Positions 39,800 through 48,656 of a stretch of DNA of 64,000 nucleotides are shown here, in pieces. This stretch comes from Holophagales bacterium (GTDB lineage Bacteria; Acidobacteriota; Thermoanaerobaculia; Multivoradales; JAGPDF01). Each line of letters begins with the position of its first letter. The stretch's first letter is position 1. The notes under the pieces are model-generated. The model had not been told where the DNA came from, made no database searches, and was given only the letters and a program-made list of their open reading frames with translations. A program made the translations under genes and the position numbers. The stretch is taken from positions 310,001 to 374,000 of the forward strand of contig CP064972.1 in assembly GCA_016699405.1 (NCBI GenBank). The letters are read 5' to 3'.

Positions 39800-41092
39800 T
39801 CAAGGAGCGGGCTCACCCAGTCGCTGCGGCCAGAGCAACCAGAGGCGACCGCGCTGCTTCATCCGGCCGGCGATCGCCTCGGCCTCGGCTCCGGCGCCGA
39901 GGAAGAGGTCGCCGCGCACCGGGCCGCGGATCGCGCCGCCGGTGTCCTGGGCGACGAGCAGGCGCGCGAACGGCGTCTCGGCGACCCGACCGACCTCCGG
40001 GGCCGCCGGCAGCGTCGTCGAGAGGAAGAGCGGCAGACCGTACGGCAGGAGGTCGTCGTCGACGGCGAGCGAGCGGCCGGCGGTGAGCTCGACCCCGGCG
40101 GCGCCGACGGCACCGCGTCCCGGAAGCGTGTGGAAGAAGACGAAGGAGCGGTTGGCGTCGAGCACGCCCTTCGCCTCGCGCGGATGCGCGCGCAGCCAGG
40201 CGCGGATCGACTGCAGCGACACCTCCTCGAGCGTCATCTCGCCGCGCTCGACCAGTACCTTGCCGATCGCCGTGTAGTCGTGTCCGTTCTGCCCCGCGTA
40301 GCCGACGCGCACGAGCGCGCCGTCGGGCAGGCGGATCCGCCCCGACCCCTGGATCTGCAGGAAGAAGAGCGCCACCGGGTCGCTCACCCAGAGCAGCTCG
40401 AGCCCGCGCCCGGCGAGCGCCCCGCCTTCGATCTCGGCGCGATCCCAGTAGGGGCGGAAGCGCCCCTGACGGATCATCCCCGTCAGTTTGCGACCGGCGA
40501 GGTCGCGCTTGAACTCGCCGAGGTCGACGACCTGCATGTCGCCCGGATGCAGATAGAGCGGGTGGACGAACGGGCCGCGCCGCTTGCGATCTCCGGCGAG
40601 CTCCGGTTCGTAGTAGCCGGTGATGAGCCCCTCGTCGCGTACCCCGTTGCGCACCGAATAGACGGCAAACTCGCGTTCGAAGAAGGCGCGCACGGCGGCC
40701 GGGTCGCGCCCCGGAAGCGCCCGTGCCGCCGCACAGAGCGGCGCGAGGTCGCGCCCCGCGGCGGCGAGCCGGCGGCCGAGATCGGAGCTGCCGCGCGCCC
40801 CGTCGCACGTGGCGACGAACGGTGCGAGCGCCTCCTCGAGTCGATCGGCCTCCCAACCGGCGAGCGCCGCGAAGTCGACGCGCACGAGTGTCCGTTTGTC
40901 GCTCGTGGGCACCGCTCGACCGGCCGGAAGCGAACCCGGCACGACGATGGCGAGCGGCGACGAGCGCAGCTCGGTGAGCGACCAGTAGGCAACGAGCGCC
41001 ATCACGGCAAAGCCGATCGCGAGGACGGCAAGGGCCCATTCCGACGAGCGGGAGCGGATGGGCGGGGCAGCAGATCGAGTCGGTTCGCGCAT
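39800..41092 (-). CDS. mltA: MltA-type lytic murein transglycosylase
   Basis: A 430-residue protein with one N-terminal transmembrane anchor (WALAVLAIGFAVMALVAYWS) instead of a lipobox. It then carries MltA domain B and a C-terminal 3D domain. Signatures include GLITGYYEPELAG, LELLWVSDPVALFFLQIQGSGRI and the 3D motif LLVAQDTGGAIRGPVRGDLF with the catalytic Asp and following helix. It cuts peptidoglycan glycan strands in the periplasm. ATG 41092 has GGAG upstream. It is probably monocistronic. Confidence 0.92.
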   Translation of the reverse strand: MREPTRSAAPPIRSRSSEWALAVLAIGFAVMALVAYWSLTELRSSPLAIVVPGSLPAGRAVPTSDKRTLVRVDFAALAGWEADRLEEALAPFVATCDGARGSSDLGRRLAAAGRDLAPLCAAARALPGRDPAAVRAFFEREFAVYSVRNGVRDEGLITGYYEPELAGDRKRRGPFVHPLYLHPGDMQVVDLGEFKRDLAGRKLTGMIRQGRFRPYWDRAEIEGGALAGRGLELLWVSDPVALFFLQIQGSGRIRLPDGALVRVGYAGQNGHDYTAIGKVLVERGEMTLEEVSLQSIRAWLRAHPREAKGVLDANRSFVFFHTLPGRGAVGAAGVELTAGRSLAVDDDLLPYGLPLFLSTTLPAAPEVGRVAETPFARLLVAQDTGGAIRGPVRGDLFLGAGAEAEAIAGRMKQRGRLWLLWPQRLGEPAP

Positions 41093-41240
41093 GACGTCGC
41101 TCCGGCGCGACGCCAGAATTCGCCGGCGCCGAATCGGGCCTCGATCGTCTCACCTCTTGGCGAGCGGCGCACGCTCCGCGCGCCGCGGCCGACCCTCGCG
41201 AGCTCGACGGCGGCCTGCGGGGTTTCCCGGTCCGGCGAGG

Positions 41241-41843
41241 CTAGGCGCGGTTCGCCCCGCCGGGCCGGCGCTCCCCGCTCCCCGGAATCCGCGCTCCGGC
41301 TGTCGGGAGAGTCTCGTAGAGCTTGGCGGCCGCGGCACGTCGCTCGAGGCGCTGCAGGACCTGCCCGATGCGCCCGGGCAGCTCGATCCGGTAGTGCTGG
41401 GCGAGGGCGGTGGCGATCCGCAGCTCGAGGGCGAGGTGTGGAACGACCGGACCGCCGCACACGGCGCGCACCTGGTCGACGAGCGAGATCGACCGCGGCG
41501 ACTCCATGGCGACGAGCAGCCCCTTCGGCGATCTGGCGAAGGGGACGGCACGCAGCAGGCGCGCCGCACGCTCCGGTAGTCGTGGTATCTCCGGGCCCGC
41601 CACCCCTTCCAGGGTGCTTCCGTCCACGGTCGGCACCCCGAGCTGGGCACCCAGGGCGGCGAGCAGCACCGTCTCGCTCACCAACCCCATCTCGACGAGG
41701 CACGTGCCGATCCGCCCCCCCTCGCGCTCCTGGCGATCGAGCGCCCGAAGGAGGTCCTCCTTCGGCAGTAGCCCGAGTCGCGCCAGCATCGCGCCGAGCA
41801 ACGGCCGCCCTTCGGCGTCGACGTCCAGGGTGATCGGATCCAT
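41241..41843 (-). CDS. Stand-alone MshEN (GspE N-terminal) domain protein
   Basis: This 200-residue protein has one or two MshEN/GspE-N repeats. Residues about 15-80 read LLGAMLARLGLLPKEDLLRALDRQEREGGRIGTCLVEMGLVSETVLLAALGAQLGVPTVDGS, and a second part runs RLLRAVPFARSPKGLLVAMESPRS. In ATPases such as MshE this module binds cyclic di-GMP. Here it is free of an ATPase, so it could be an effector or decoy. ATG 41843 has GGAG eight bases upstream; a longer frame to 42059 is antisense of prfC. It lies divergently from prfC. Confidence 0.75.
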   Translation of the reverse strand: MDPITLDVDAEGRPLLGAMLARLGLLPKEDLLRALDRQEREGGRIGTCLVEMGLVSETVLLAALGAQLGVPTVDGSTLEGVAGPEIPRLPERAARLLRAVPFARSPKGLLVAMESPRSISLVDQVRAVCGGPVVPHLALELRIATALAQHYRIELPGRIGQVLQRLERRAAAAKLYETLPTAGARIPGSGERRPGGANRA

Positions 41844-42051
41844 GAGCAGCTCCACGAGCGGGTCGGTCAGCAGTCCCGCCTCCCCGAGATGGAGCGCAGG
41901 TCGCCTCCCTCGGGGGCCACGCGGCCGAAGCGAGGAGCGACTCGAGCTCCCGCCGATCCGCCGGGTTCCGCCATGGCGCCGAGCCGGCCATCGGTGAGAG
42001 AATCGCCGGCCCCGGCGCTTTCGAGCGCGTCCTCCGGAGATCCGTCCGACC

Positions 42052-43641
42052 ATGTCCACCCTTTCTCAGGCGGTCGCCCGCCGCCGAACGTTCGCCATCA
42101 TCAGCCACCCGGACGCGGGCAAGACGACGCTGACCGAGAAGCTGCTGCTCTTCGGCGGGGCGATCCAGCTCGCCGGAGCGGTCAAGGCGCGCGGCGACGC
42201 GCGGCGCGCGCGCTCCGACTGGATGAAGGTCGAGCAGGAGCGCGGCATCTCGGTCACCGCCTCGGTGATGACCTTCGAGTACGGGGACTGCACCTTCAAC
42301 CTGCTCGACACGCCGGGTCACCAGGATTTCTCCGAGGACACTTATCGCACCCTGACGGCCGTGGACTCCGCGGTGATGGTCATCGACTCCGCCAAGGGGA
42401 TCGAGACCCAGACGCGCAAGCTCTTCGAGGTCTGCCGCCTGCGCGACGTGCCGATCGTCACCTTCATGAACAAGCTCGATCGCGAGGGGCGCGAGCCGTT
42501 CGAGCTGATGGACGAGATCGAGCGCGACCTGCAGCTCGACGTGACGCCGGCCAACTGGCCGATCGGCATGGGGCGGCAGTTCCAGGGCTGTTACGACCTG
42601 CTCGGCGACCGCCTGATCCTGCTCGATCGCGGTCACGGCCACCACATCGCCGAGCGCGAGCGGGTCGACGGGATGAACGACCCGAAGCTCGCGCGGCTGC
42701 TCGCCCCGTCGGTCGTCGAGCAGCTGCGCGAGGAAGTGGCGATGACCTCGGCGCTCTGCCCGGCGTTCGACCGCGAGGCCTACCGCAGCGGCCACATGAC
42801 GCCGGTCTTCTTCGGCTCGGCGATCCACAACTTCGGCGTGCGGGAGCTGCTCGACGCGCTCGTCGAGCTCGCCCCGTCGCCGCGCCCGTCGCCGGCGCGC
42901 GAGCGCGTCGTCGAGCCGCTCGAGGAGAACGTCTCCGGCTTCGTCTTCAAGATCCAGGCGAACATGGACCCCAAGCATCGCGACCGCATCGCCTTCGTGC
43001 GGCTCTGCTCGGGGCGCTTCACGCGCGGCATGAAGCTCTTCCACGTGCGTGCCGGACGCGACTTCGCCGTGCACAGCCCGGTCCTCTTCCTCGCTCGCGA
43101 ACGCGAGCTCGCCGAGGAGGCGTTCGCCGGCGACATCATCGGCGTGCCGAACCACGGCCTGCTGCGCATCGGCGACACGCTGACCGAGGGCGAAGTGCTG
43201 CGCTTCACCGGCATCCCGTCGTTCGCCCCCGAGCTGCTGCAGAAGGTCCGGCCGGTCGACCCGCTGCGCGCCAAGCACCTCTCACGGGCGCTCGCGCAGC
43301 TGGCCGAGGAGGGTGCGGCGCAGATCTTCCGCACCCGGCAGGGATCGGAGTGGGTGGTGGGCGTCGCCGGCCCGCTGCAGTTCGACGTGCTCGCCGACCG
43401 CGTGCGCACCGAGTACGACGTCGAGGCGCGCTTCGAGCCGACGTCCCTTCACACCGCGCGCTGGATCGAGGCCGACGACGAGGCGGAGATCAAGCGCTTC
43501 CTCGCCGCGCACGAACACCACATCGCCGACGACGTCCACGGCGACCCGGTCTATCTCGCTCCGTCGGCCTGGCGGATGAAGGCGGCAGAAGAGGACTGGC
43601 CGAAGCTGCGTTTCCGCAAGACCAAGGAACACCTGCAGTAG
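42052..43641 (+). CDS. prfC: Peptide chain release factor 3
   Basis: A 529-residue GTPase that removes RF1/RF2 from the ribosome after termination. G-motifs are present: G1 SHPDAGKTT, G2/switch I ERGISVT, G3 DTPGH and G4 NKLD. Domains II and III follow and the RF3-specific C-terminus ends KAAEEDWPKLRFRKTKEHLQ. Length matches E. coli RF3 (529). The start at 42052 has no obvious Shine-Dalgarno at the ideal distance but is fixed by the family N-terminus (TLSQAVARRRTFAIISHPDAGKTT). Confidence 0.95.
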   Translation: MSTLSQAVARRRTFAIISHPDAGKTTLTEKLLLFGGAIQLAGAVKARGDARRARSDWMKVEQERGISVTASVMTFEYGDCTFNLLDTPGHQDFSEDTYRTLTAVDSAVMVIDSAKGIETQTRKLFEVCRLRDVPIVTFMNKLDREGREPFELMDEIERDLQLDVTPANWPIGMGRQFQGCYDLLGDRLILLDRGHGHHIAERERVDGMNDPKLARLLAPSVVEQLREEVAMTSALCPAFDREAYRSGHMTPVFFGSAIHNFGVRELLDALVELAPSPRPSPARERVVEPLEENVSGFVFKIQANMDPKHRDRIAFVRLCSGRFTRGMKLFHVRAGRDFAVHSPVLFLARERELAEEAFAGDIIGVPNHGLLRIGDTLTEGEVLRFTGIPSFAPELLQKVRPVDPLRAKHLSRALAQLAEEGAAQIFRTRQGSEWVVGVAGPLQFDVLADRVRTEYDVEARFEPTSLHTARWIEADDEAEIKRFLAAHEHHIADDVHGDPVYLAPSAWRMKAAEEDWPKLRFRKTKEHLQ

Positions 43642-43741
43642 CCTCTCCCCCGCCCCGCGAGGGGAGTAGCATCGCGACCAGGACACGACGCGACCGACGC
43701 GGCCGACAGGACGGCCGGACCCGGCCGGCGGAGGAGGGGCG

Positions 43742-44155
43742 ATGGGCGACACGATCCGGACCGTCGAGTACTACCAGACCACGGTTCACGAGGAGCCGGC
43801 GGCCGCCTACCACCTGCTGGCGCGCCTCGCCGACGCCGGAGTCAATCTGCTCGCGTTCAACGCGATCCCGGTGGGGATGCACGCGATGCAGCTGGTGTTG
43901 TTCCCGGAAGACGGGGAGTTGCTGCGGCGGGTGGTGGAATCGCTCGGGCTCTCCGCCACCGGCCCGCATCGCGCGCTACTCGTGCAGGGCGACGACGAGC
44001 TCGGGGCGCTTGCCGAGATCCACCGCAAGCTGCTCGAGGCCGGGGCGAACCCCTATGCCTCGATCGGCGTGGCGGACAACCGCGGCGGCTACGCCGTGAT
44101 CGTCCACCTGCGCCACGACCAGTTCCCCGCCGCCCTGCAAGCCCTGGGAATCTAG
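43742..44155 (+). CDS. ACT-domain-like protein
   Basis: A 137-residue protein of two beta-alpha-beta-beta units resembling paired ACT domains: EEPAAAYHLLARLADAGVNLLAFNAIPVGMHAMQLVLFPED and DELGALAEIHRKLLEAGANPYASIGVADNRGGYAVIVHL. ACT domains bind amino acids and regulate enzymes. This free-standing pair may be a small regulator. ATG 43742 is preceded by GGAGGAGGGGCG. It follows prfC by 100 bases. Confidence 0.75.
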   Translation: MGDTIRTVEYYQTTVHEEPAAAYHLLARLADAGVNLLAFNAIPVGMHAMQLVLFPEDGELLRRVVESLGLSATGPHRALLVQGDDELGALAEIHRKLLEAGANPYASIGVADNRGGYAVIVHLRHDQFPAALQALGI

Positions 44156-44173
44156 CGAAGGACGAGGGACCGC

Positions 44174-44671
44174 TTAGGGTCGCGGCTGCGCTGCCGGGAG
44201 GCTCCACGCCCGGACGCCGAGCTCGTGCACCAGGCTCCCACCGAGATGCGCCGTGGCCGCGGTCAAGGCCACGATGCCGGTGCCAGCCACCAGGAGCAGC
44301 ACGAGGACGAGCCGTCGACGGCGAGCCGCGGGGTGGAGCGCCACCCCCCCCACGGCGAGCGCAAGCAGACCGACCCCACCGGCGAGGAACAGCCCGAGCT
44401 GCTGATGGCGGGCGAGCAGGAGCTCGGCGCCGACCGGCAGGGCGACGGCCGCCGCCGAAGCCTGTCCCGAGAGCACCGCGAGGACCGCACTCACGGCGCT
44501 CGCGGCGAGCAGCGCCAGAGCGGTCCGGAGCGAGGCGAGCGACCGAGCCTCGCGCGTCAGGACGGCGACGGCCAGAGCGGCGACCGCCGCGACCACCCAG
44601 GCGATCGGAAGGTGAACGAGCAGCGGATGCGCGCCGGCCCACCCGACCGCACCGAGACCCTCGGCGGCCAC
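44174..44671 (-). CDS. Membrane protein, DUF2231-like
   Basis: A 165-residue protein with four hydrophobic segments. It starts with AHPLLVHLPIAWVVAAVAALAVAVL, where the HPLLVHLP motif is typical of DUF2231-type cytoplasmic-membrane proteins. A histidine recurs in LLLARHQQLG and in TAHLGGSLVHELG, consistent with heme or metal binding in the membrane, though this is not shown. GTG 44671 begins one base after the stop of the upstream gene, so the two are cotranscribed. The function is unknown. Confidence 0.72.
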   Translation of the reverse strand: MAAEGLGAVGWAGAHPLLVHLPIAWVVAAVAALAVAVLTREARSLASLRTALALLAASAVSAVLAVLSGQASAAAVALPVGAELLLARHQQLGLFLAGGVGLLALAVGGVALHPAARRRRLVLVLLLVAGTGIVALTAATAHLGGSLVHELGVRAWSLPAAQPRP

Positions 44672-44672
44672 G

Positions 44673-46028
44673 TCAGTCCCTTCCCCGCAGGTCGAAGACG
44701 ATGGAGAGCTTCGCTTCGCTGGCGACCGGCCGTCCCTCCCGCAATGCCGGGCGGTAGCGCGCCTGCATGGCGGCGGCATAGGCCGCCTGGTCGAACCCCA
44801 GGCCGGCCGGCGGACCCAACGGCTCGGCGGCCGTCACATGACCCTCGGCGTCGATCCGCACGTGCAGCTCGACCGTTGCAGTGCGCCGCATCCGCCGAGC
44901 TGCGACCGGGTAGTCGGGGCGAACGACCGAGAGCAGCTCCGGCGGGGTGAACGCCGGAGCTCCCGGGGCGGGCGCGGCGTTCGGCTCGTCCGGCAGGTGC
45001 GTCGCAGCGGCGCTCGGCTCGCCCGGCGAAGCCGGCACGACGGGCACGGCGAGGCTGGGTGCCACCGCTTCGACGCCGCCTCCGCCCGCGGTCGGCCGGC
45101 TCTCGACGCCACGACCCTCGAGGTCGCGCCGCTCGACGAGGCGGCGCAAGAGCGACTCGAGCTCGCCCCGGCGCCGCTCGGCCGCAGCACCGCTCTCGCC
45201 CCGCAGGCGCGCCTCGGCGAGCTCCTGACGCAGGCGCTCGACCTCGGCCTGGAGCTCGGCGATCCGCGCCCGCTCGCTCGAGTCGTCGATCGCCCCGGCG
45301 GGGAGTGCCACCGCGGTCGCGACTGCCGGCGGCACCGGGGAGGACGGCTCGGAGCGCCGGGCTACCCAGTAGAACGCCGACCCGGCGGCGGCGAGCGCGA
45401 CCACCAGGGCGAAGAGCGCGACCCGCCATCGCGTGGAAGTCCCCGCGGAGCGATGGCGCTTCTCCTCGTAGAGCCGTCGATCCGCCGCCTGCAGCGCCGC
45501 CTCTCCGGTTGCGCCATCGACCGGTGAGGCGGCGACGCCGAGGCTGAAGCTCACCGCCAGACCGGCCGGAGCCTGCGGAGCGGTGGAGCCGAAGCGCCGG
45601 CCCTCGAGCGCCTGGCGGATGCGCTCGGCGAGGCCGCGTGCCTCCTCCGCTCCGACCCCGGGCAGCACGACGACGAACTCGTCTCCGCCGTAGCGCACCC
45701 GCAAGTCGGTGGCACGGAACCCTTCGCGCAGAAGGTCGGCGACCGCGCGCAGGACCTCGTCCCCGACCAGGTGCCCGTGCGTGTCGTTGACCTCTTTGAA
45801 GAGATCGAGATCGAGAATGAGCAGAGCGACTTCGCGATGCGCGGCGAGCAGCGCCGGCCAGCGCTCGGCGAAGAGCCGGCTGAGGGCTCGCCGGTTGTAG
45901 AGCCCCGTCAGATCGTCGCGATAGACCAGCTCCTGTCCCTCTCCCGTCGGCGGCAGCACCGCGGCGAGGTCGACTCCGCTCGCGGGGCCGGCGCGGCGCT
46001 CAGCAGGGGAGTCGGAGACCATCGGCAT
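44673..46028 (-). CDS. GGDEF diguanylate cyclase fused to a TonB C-terminal domain
   Basis: A 451-residue fusion. Residues about 35-195 form a GGDEF domain with an intact active site (RYGGDEF, GGDEF at 114-118). A product-inhibition I-site RATD lies at 105-108, exactly five residues before it. A transmembrane helix (201-222) follows, then a coiled coil (about 252-305), a proline/alanine-rich stretch, and a TonB_C domain (361-451; PELLSVVRPDYPVAARR, VELHVRIDAEGHV, YRPALREGRPV). The N-terminus should be cytoplasmic and the TonB end periplasmic. The protein would thus make cyclic di-GMP on one side and contact an outer-membrane receptor on the other. The arrangement is unusual. The ATG is at 46028, with another ATG two codons later. 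Confidence 0.9.
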   Translation of the reverse strand: MPMVSDSPAERRAGPASGVDLAAVLPPTGEGQELVYRDDLTGLYNRRALSRLFAERWPALLAAHREVALLILDLDLFKEVNDTHGHLVGDEVLRAVADLLREGFRATDLRVRYGGDEFVVVLPGVGAEEARGLAERIRQALEGRRFGSTAPQAPAGLAVSFSLGVAASPVDGATGEAALQAADRRLYEEKRHRSAGTSTRWRVALFALVVALAAAGSAFYWVARRSEPSSPVPPAVATAVALPAGAIDDSSERARIAELQAEVERLRQELAEARLRGESGAAAERRRGELESLLRRLVERRDLEGRGVESRPTAGGGGVEAVAPSLAVPVVPASPGEPSAAATHLPDEPNAAPAPGAPAFTPPELLSVVRPDYPVAARRMRRTATVELHVRIDAEGHVTAAEPLGPPAGLGFDQAAYAAAMQARYRPALREGRPVASEAKLSIVFDLRGRD

Positions 46029-46151
46029 GGGTGGCTGGAGGACCAGAGAGGGGCGGTGGCAGGGCGCTCGACAGGGACCGAACCTGGAATCTTACGCAAT
46101 CTCTCGACGCTGTCCCGCAACGCGATCGGGATCGCCTCGGCTGGTCCGGCC

Positions 46152-47666
46152 TCAGCCGGCTTCGCCGCGCAGCCGGCCGAGGAGCCAGGCGAGCCCCGGC
46201 AGGAGGATCACGGCAGCTCCCAGCCAGAGCCAGACGAGCGGGACGAAGTGGCCGGAGAGCCACCACGGTGCGGGCCTGGCCTGCCAGAGGTGGAGCAGCG
46301 GCGAGACACGCCAGTCGAAGTCGGCGTTGGCGGTGTTCGTCAGGTGGAGAAAGCCGAAGACCTCCGCCAGGGCGAAGTAGAGCTGCTGGACGACACAGGC
46401 GAGCGTCACCCCGGCGACGAGGCGGAACCGTTCTCCACCGCCCTCGGCGAGCCACGCCGCCACCGGCAGGAGCAAGAAGGGGATCGTCGGCACGAGCAGC
46501 CGCGGCCCGAGGGCGAACCCGCCGTGCCAATCGCTACGCGCGGCGACGAAGAACAGTCGCGTGAGCACCGAGCCGGCGAGGACGTCCGCGAGGATCCGAT
46601 GCCGGCGCCGCAACGCCGGCCACGCCACCACGCCGAGCAGAACGGCGGGACAGTAGAGCAGGACCCCCTTGCCGCTCGACAGCAGCAGGCCGTGCAGCCC
46701 CGCCCAGGGCGCGACGAACCGGCCGTAGCCGAGCGCCGCGGCGGCGGCCGGGTCGACAGCCCGACCGGTCTCGAACGGAGAGCCGAATCGCGCGGCGTTG
46801 TAGAGCGCCAGCGCCGCGAGGGGCACGGCGAGACCGCCGGCGAAGCGGAGGAGCCGAGCGACCCCGCCGCGAAGGGTCGGACCCGTCGTGCGCGACCGCG
46901 CCCCGGCATAGAGGGCGAAAAGCGGTACGAAGAGCACCGAGGTCACGTGCGCGAGGATCGAGAGTCCGAGCGCCAGGCCGGCGACCGCCGATGCGTCCGG
47001 GCGCGGCGGCCCGACGAGTCGCCGGTCGGAGCGGGTGAGCAGGTCGAGCGACAGCAGGGCGAGCAACGTGGCGAGCGGCTCGGAGAAGTCGCTCCCCGCG
47101 TACCACCAGGCAAGCGAGCCGAGGCCGTAGAGCAACGCCGCGACGAGCGCACTCCGGTCGCTGCGGCCGCAACGCCGGGCCAGTCGAAAGAAGACGAGCA
47201 CGCTGGCGGCCGCCGCCAGCACGGTGGCCCAACTCGCCGCGAAGCGCAGGGCGTGGGGCCGCGGCACCGTCGGCCGCTCGCCGCGCACGGCGGCGGGCAG
47301 TCCGTCTCCGACGTGAAAGCTGGGGCCGAAGGGGACTCTCCCACCGGCGTCCGAGCGCTCGCCCAGGATGGCATTCGCCCCGGCGACGAACGGGGCCTCG
47401 GCGAGCGACTGCAGCGGTCCGAAGACGGAGTAGAGCCGACCGTCCCGGCCGCGCGCGAGCCCGAACCCCCGCCAGTCGAGCTCCTCCTCGACGGCGAACG
47501 AGCCGTGCAGGGCCAGCGACTCGGCAACCCGATAGACCGCCTCGCCGTCGGGCGAGCGGATGCCGCCGTAGGCGGTGAGGGCGTAGAGGACGAGAACGGC
47601 GGCGAAAAGCCGACCCGCCGGCCGAGAGCCCGCCGGGTTCTCGGCCGGTAGCGAAGGGGTCGGCAC
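46152..47666 (-). CDS. Membrane glycosyltransferase-like protein (GT-C type)
   Basis: A 504-residue polytopic protein with 10-12 hydrophobic segments. The first luminal loop contains SPDGEAVYRVAESL, where the acidic pair near the start of loop one resembles GT-C enzymes such as PMT or ArnT family members (catalytic DE/DD). GSLAWWYAGSDFSEPLATLLALLSLDLLTRSDRR is a typical helix pair. Substrate unknown; a lipid-linked sugar donor is usual. GTG 47666 is the family-plausible start, but a nearby alternative cannot be excluded. Confidence 0.6.
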   Translation of the reverse strand: MPTPSLPAENPAGSRPAGRLFAAVLVLYALTAYGGIRSPDGEAVYRVAESLALHGSFAVEEELDWRGFGLARGRDGRLYSVFGPLQSLAEAPFVAGANAILGERSDAGGRVPFGPSFHVGDGLPAAVRGERPTVPRPHALRFAASWATVLAAAASVLVFFRLARRCGRSDRSALVAALLYGLGSLAWWYAGSDFSEPLATLLALLSLDLLTRSDRRLVGPPRPDASAVAGLALGLSILAHVTSVLFVPLFALYAGARSRTTGPTLRGGVARLLRFAGGLAVPLAALALYNAARFGSPFETGRAVDPAAAAALGYGRFVAPWAGLHGLLLSSGKGVLLYCPAVLLGVVAWPALRRRHRILADVLAGSVLTRLFFVAARSDWHGGFALGPRLLVPTIPFLLLPVAAWLAEGGGERFRLVAGVTLACVVQQLYFALAEVFGFLHLTNTANADFDWRVSPLLHLWQARPAPWWLSGHFVPLVWLWLGAAVILLPGLAWLLGRLRGEAG

Positions 47667-47724
47667 GATCGGCGCGACGACCGATGGAGCGGTGCTCAGA
47701 TGGCTGGCTCGCCGCGATGGGCCG

Positions 47725-48198
47725 TCACTTGGCCGGCGGATCCTGGATCGAGCGCAGGTACTCGACCAGCTCGCCGATCTTGCGCTTGGCCTCGGCCTGG
47801 CGCTCCGGGGTCGAATCGGGCCAGAGGAAGGCCTCGCCCCAGATCGGCATCTCGCGGGTGCCGTGCTCCTTGATCGCTTCGGTGCCGTCGATGCTGGCCC
47901 AGACGCGCTCGGCCGGGTAGGCGCCGCTGTTCTTCTTGGCCAGCACGGTCAGGTCGGTCGGGGCCTGCTTGAGGCTGTCGGCGATGTAGCCGTCACCCTT
48001 GCCGCCCACACCGTGACAGTTCATGCAGTAGGTCTTGTAGGAGATCTTGCCGTTGAACGCCGAGTAGCTCTCTCCCGCCGAGCCACCCTTCTGCGCGACA
48101 GCCATGCCGGTCACGGCGCCGAGCACCGCCGTCACGACGAGCAGACCGATGGCGATCGAGAGCGCTCGTGCCGCCCGCTCCCGTTCGTTTCGACTCAT
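47725..48198 (-). CDS. Mono-heme cytochrome c
   Basis: A 157-residue protein with one N-terminal anchor or signal helix (ALSIAIGLLVVTAVLGAVTGMAVA) and a single CxxCH heme site (YCMNCHGVGGKGDGY). The distal Met is probably the one in REMPIWGEAF. The folding unit ends with the helix ERQAEAKRKIGELVEYLRSI. It should sit in the periplasm and carry electrons; the partner is unknown. GTG 48201 and ATG 48198 are adjacent possible starts; the ATG is preferred, with a G-rich ribosome site before it. Confidence 0.88.
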   Translation of the reverse strand: MSRNERERAARALSIAIGLLVVTAVLGAVTGMAVAQKGGSAGESYSAFNGKISYKTYCMNCHGVGGKGDGYIADSLKQAPTDLTVLAKKNSGAYPAERVWASIDGTEAIKEHGTREMPIWGEAFLWPDSTPERQAEAKRKIGELVEYLRSIQDPPAK

Positions 48199-48299
48199 CA
48201 CGACCCCCCTTTCTGAGATCGGTGCAGTCCTCTCGCTGGAGACGAGAAAAGGTTAGCAGGTTTCCCGCGAACCGGCGTCGCTGTGGTGGAATCCCGATC

Positions 48300-48656
48300 A
48301 TGATCGCGCATGGCAACCTGTTCACACCGCCTCTCGTCGCGCCCGCCGGCGCGGCGACGGGCGAGCGGTTCGACTGCCTGCTCGAACGGCCCGGCGTGCT
48401 GCTCGAGCGCATCGTCTCGACCGGCCAGGCGTCGCCACCGGACTTCTGGTACGACGCCCCACGCGACGAGTGGGTCGTGCTGCTGAGCGGCGCGGCGCGC
48501 CTGCGGATCGACGGCGAGGACCGCTCGCGCGAGCTGCACCCCGGCGACTGGGTCCTGCTGCCTGCCCATTGCCGTCATCGCGTCGATTGGACCGATCCCG
48601 ACCAGCCGACCCGCTGGCTCGCGCTGCATCTCGATCCCACCCCGGAGGAACGATGA
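48300..48656 (+). CDS. Cupin-domain protein
   Basis: A 118-residue small cupin with the two motifs: WYDAPRDEWVVLLSGAARLRIDGEDRSRELHPGDWVLLPAHCRHRVDW. The first metal-site motif has fewer histidines than classical cupins. It may act on a small metabolite. A TGGAAT hexamer ends seven bases before ATG 48300, and no Shine-Dalgarno is seen, so the mRNA may be leaderless. It overlaps trmO by four bases (ATGA). Confidence 0.8.
   Translation: MIAHGNLFTPPLVAPAGAATGERFDCLLERPGVLLERIVSTGQASPPDFWYDAPRDEWVVLLSGAARLRIDGEDRSRELHPGDWVLLPAHCRHRVDWTDPDQPTRWLALHLDPTPEER

Noticed and set aside
41002..43278. 758-residue minus-strand frame over prfC
   Set aside because: Shadow of the RF3 gene; every GTPase motif is on the plus strand.
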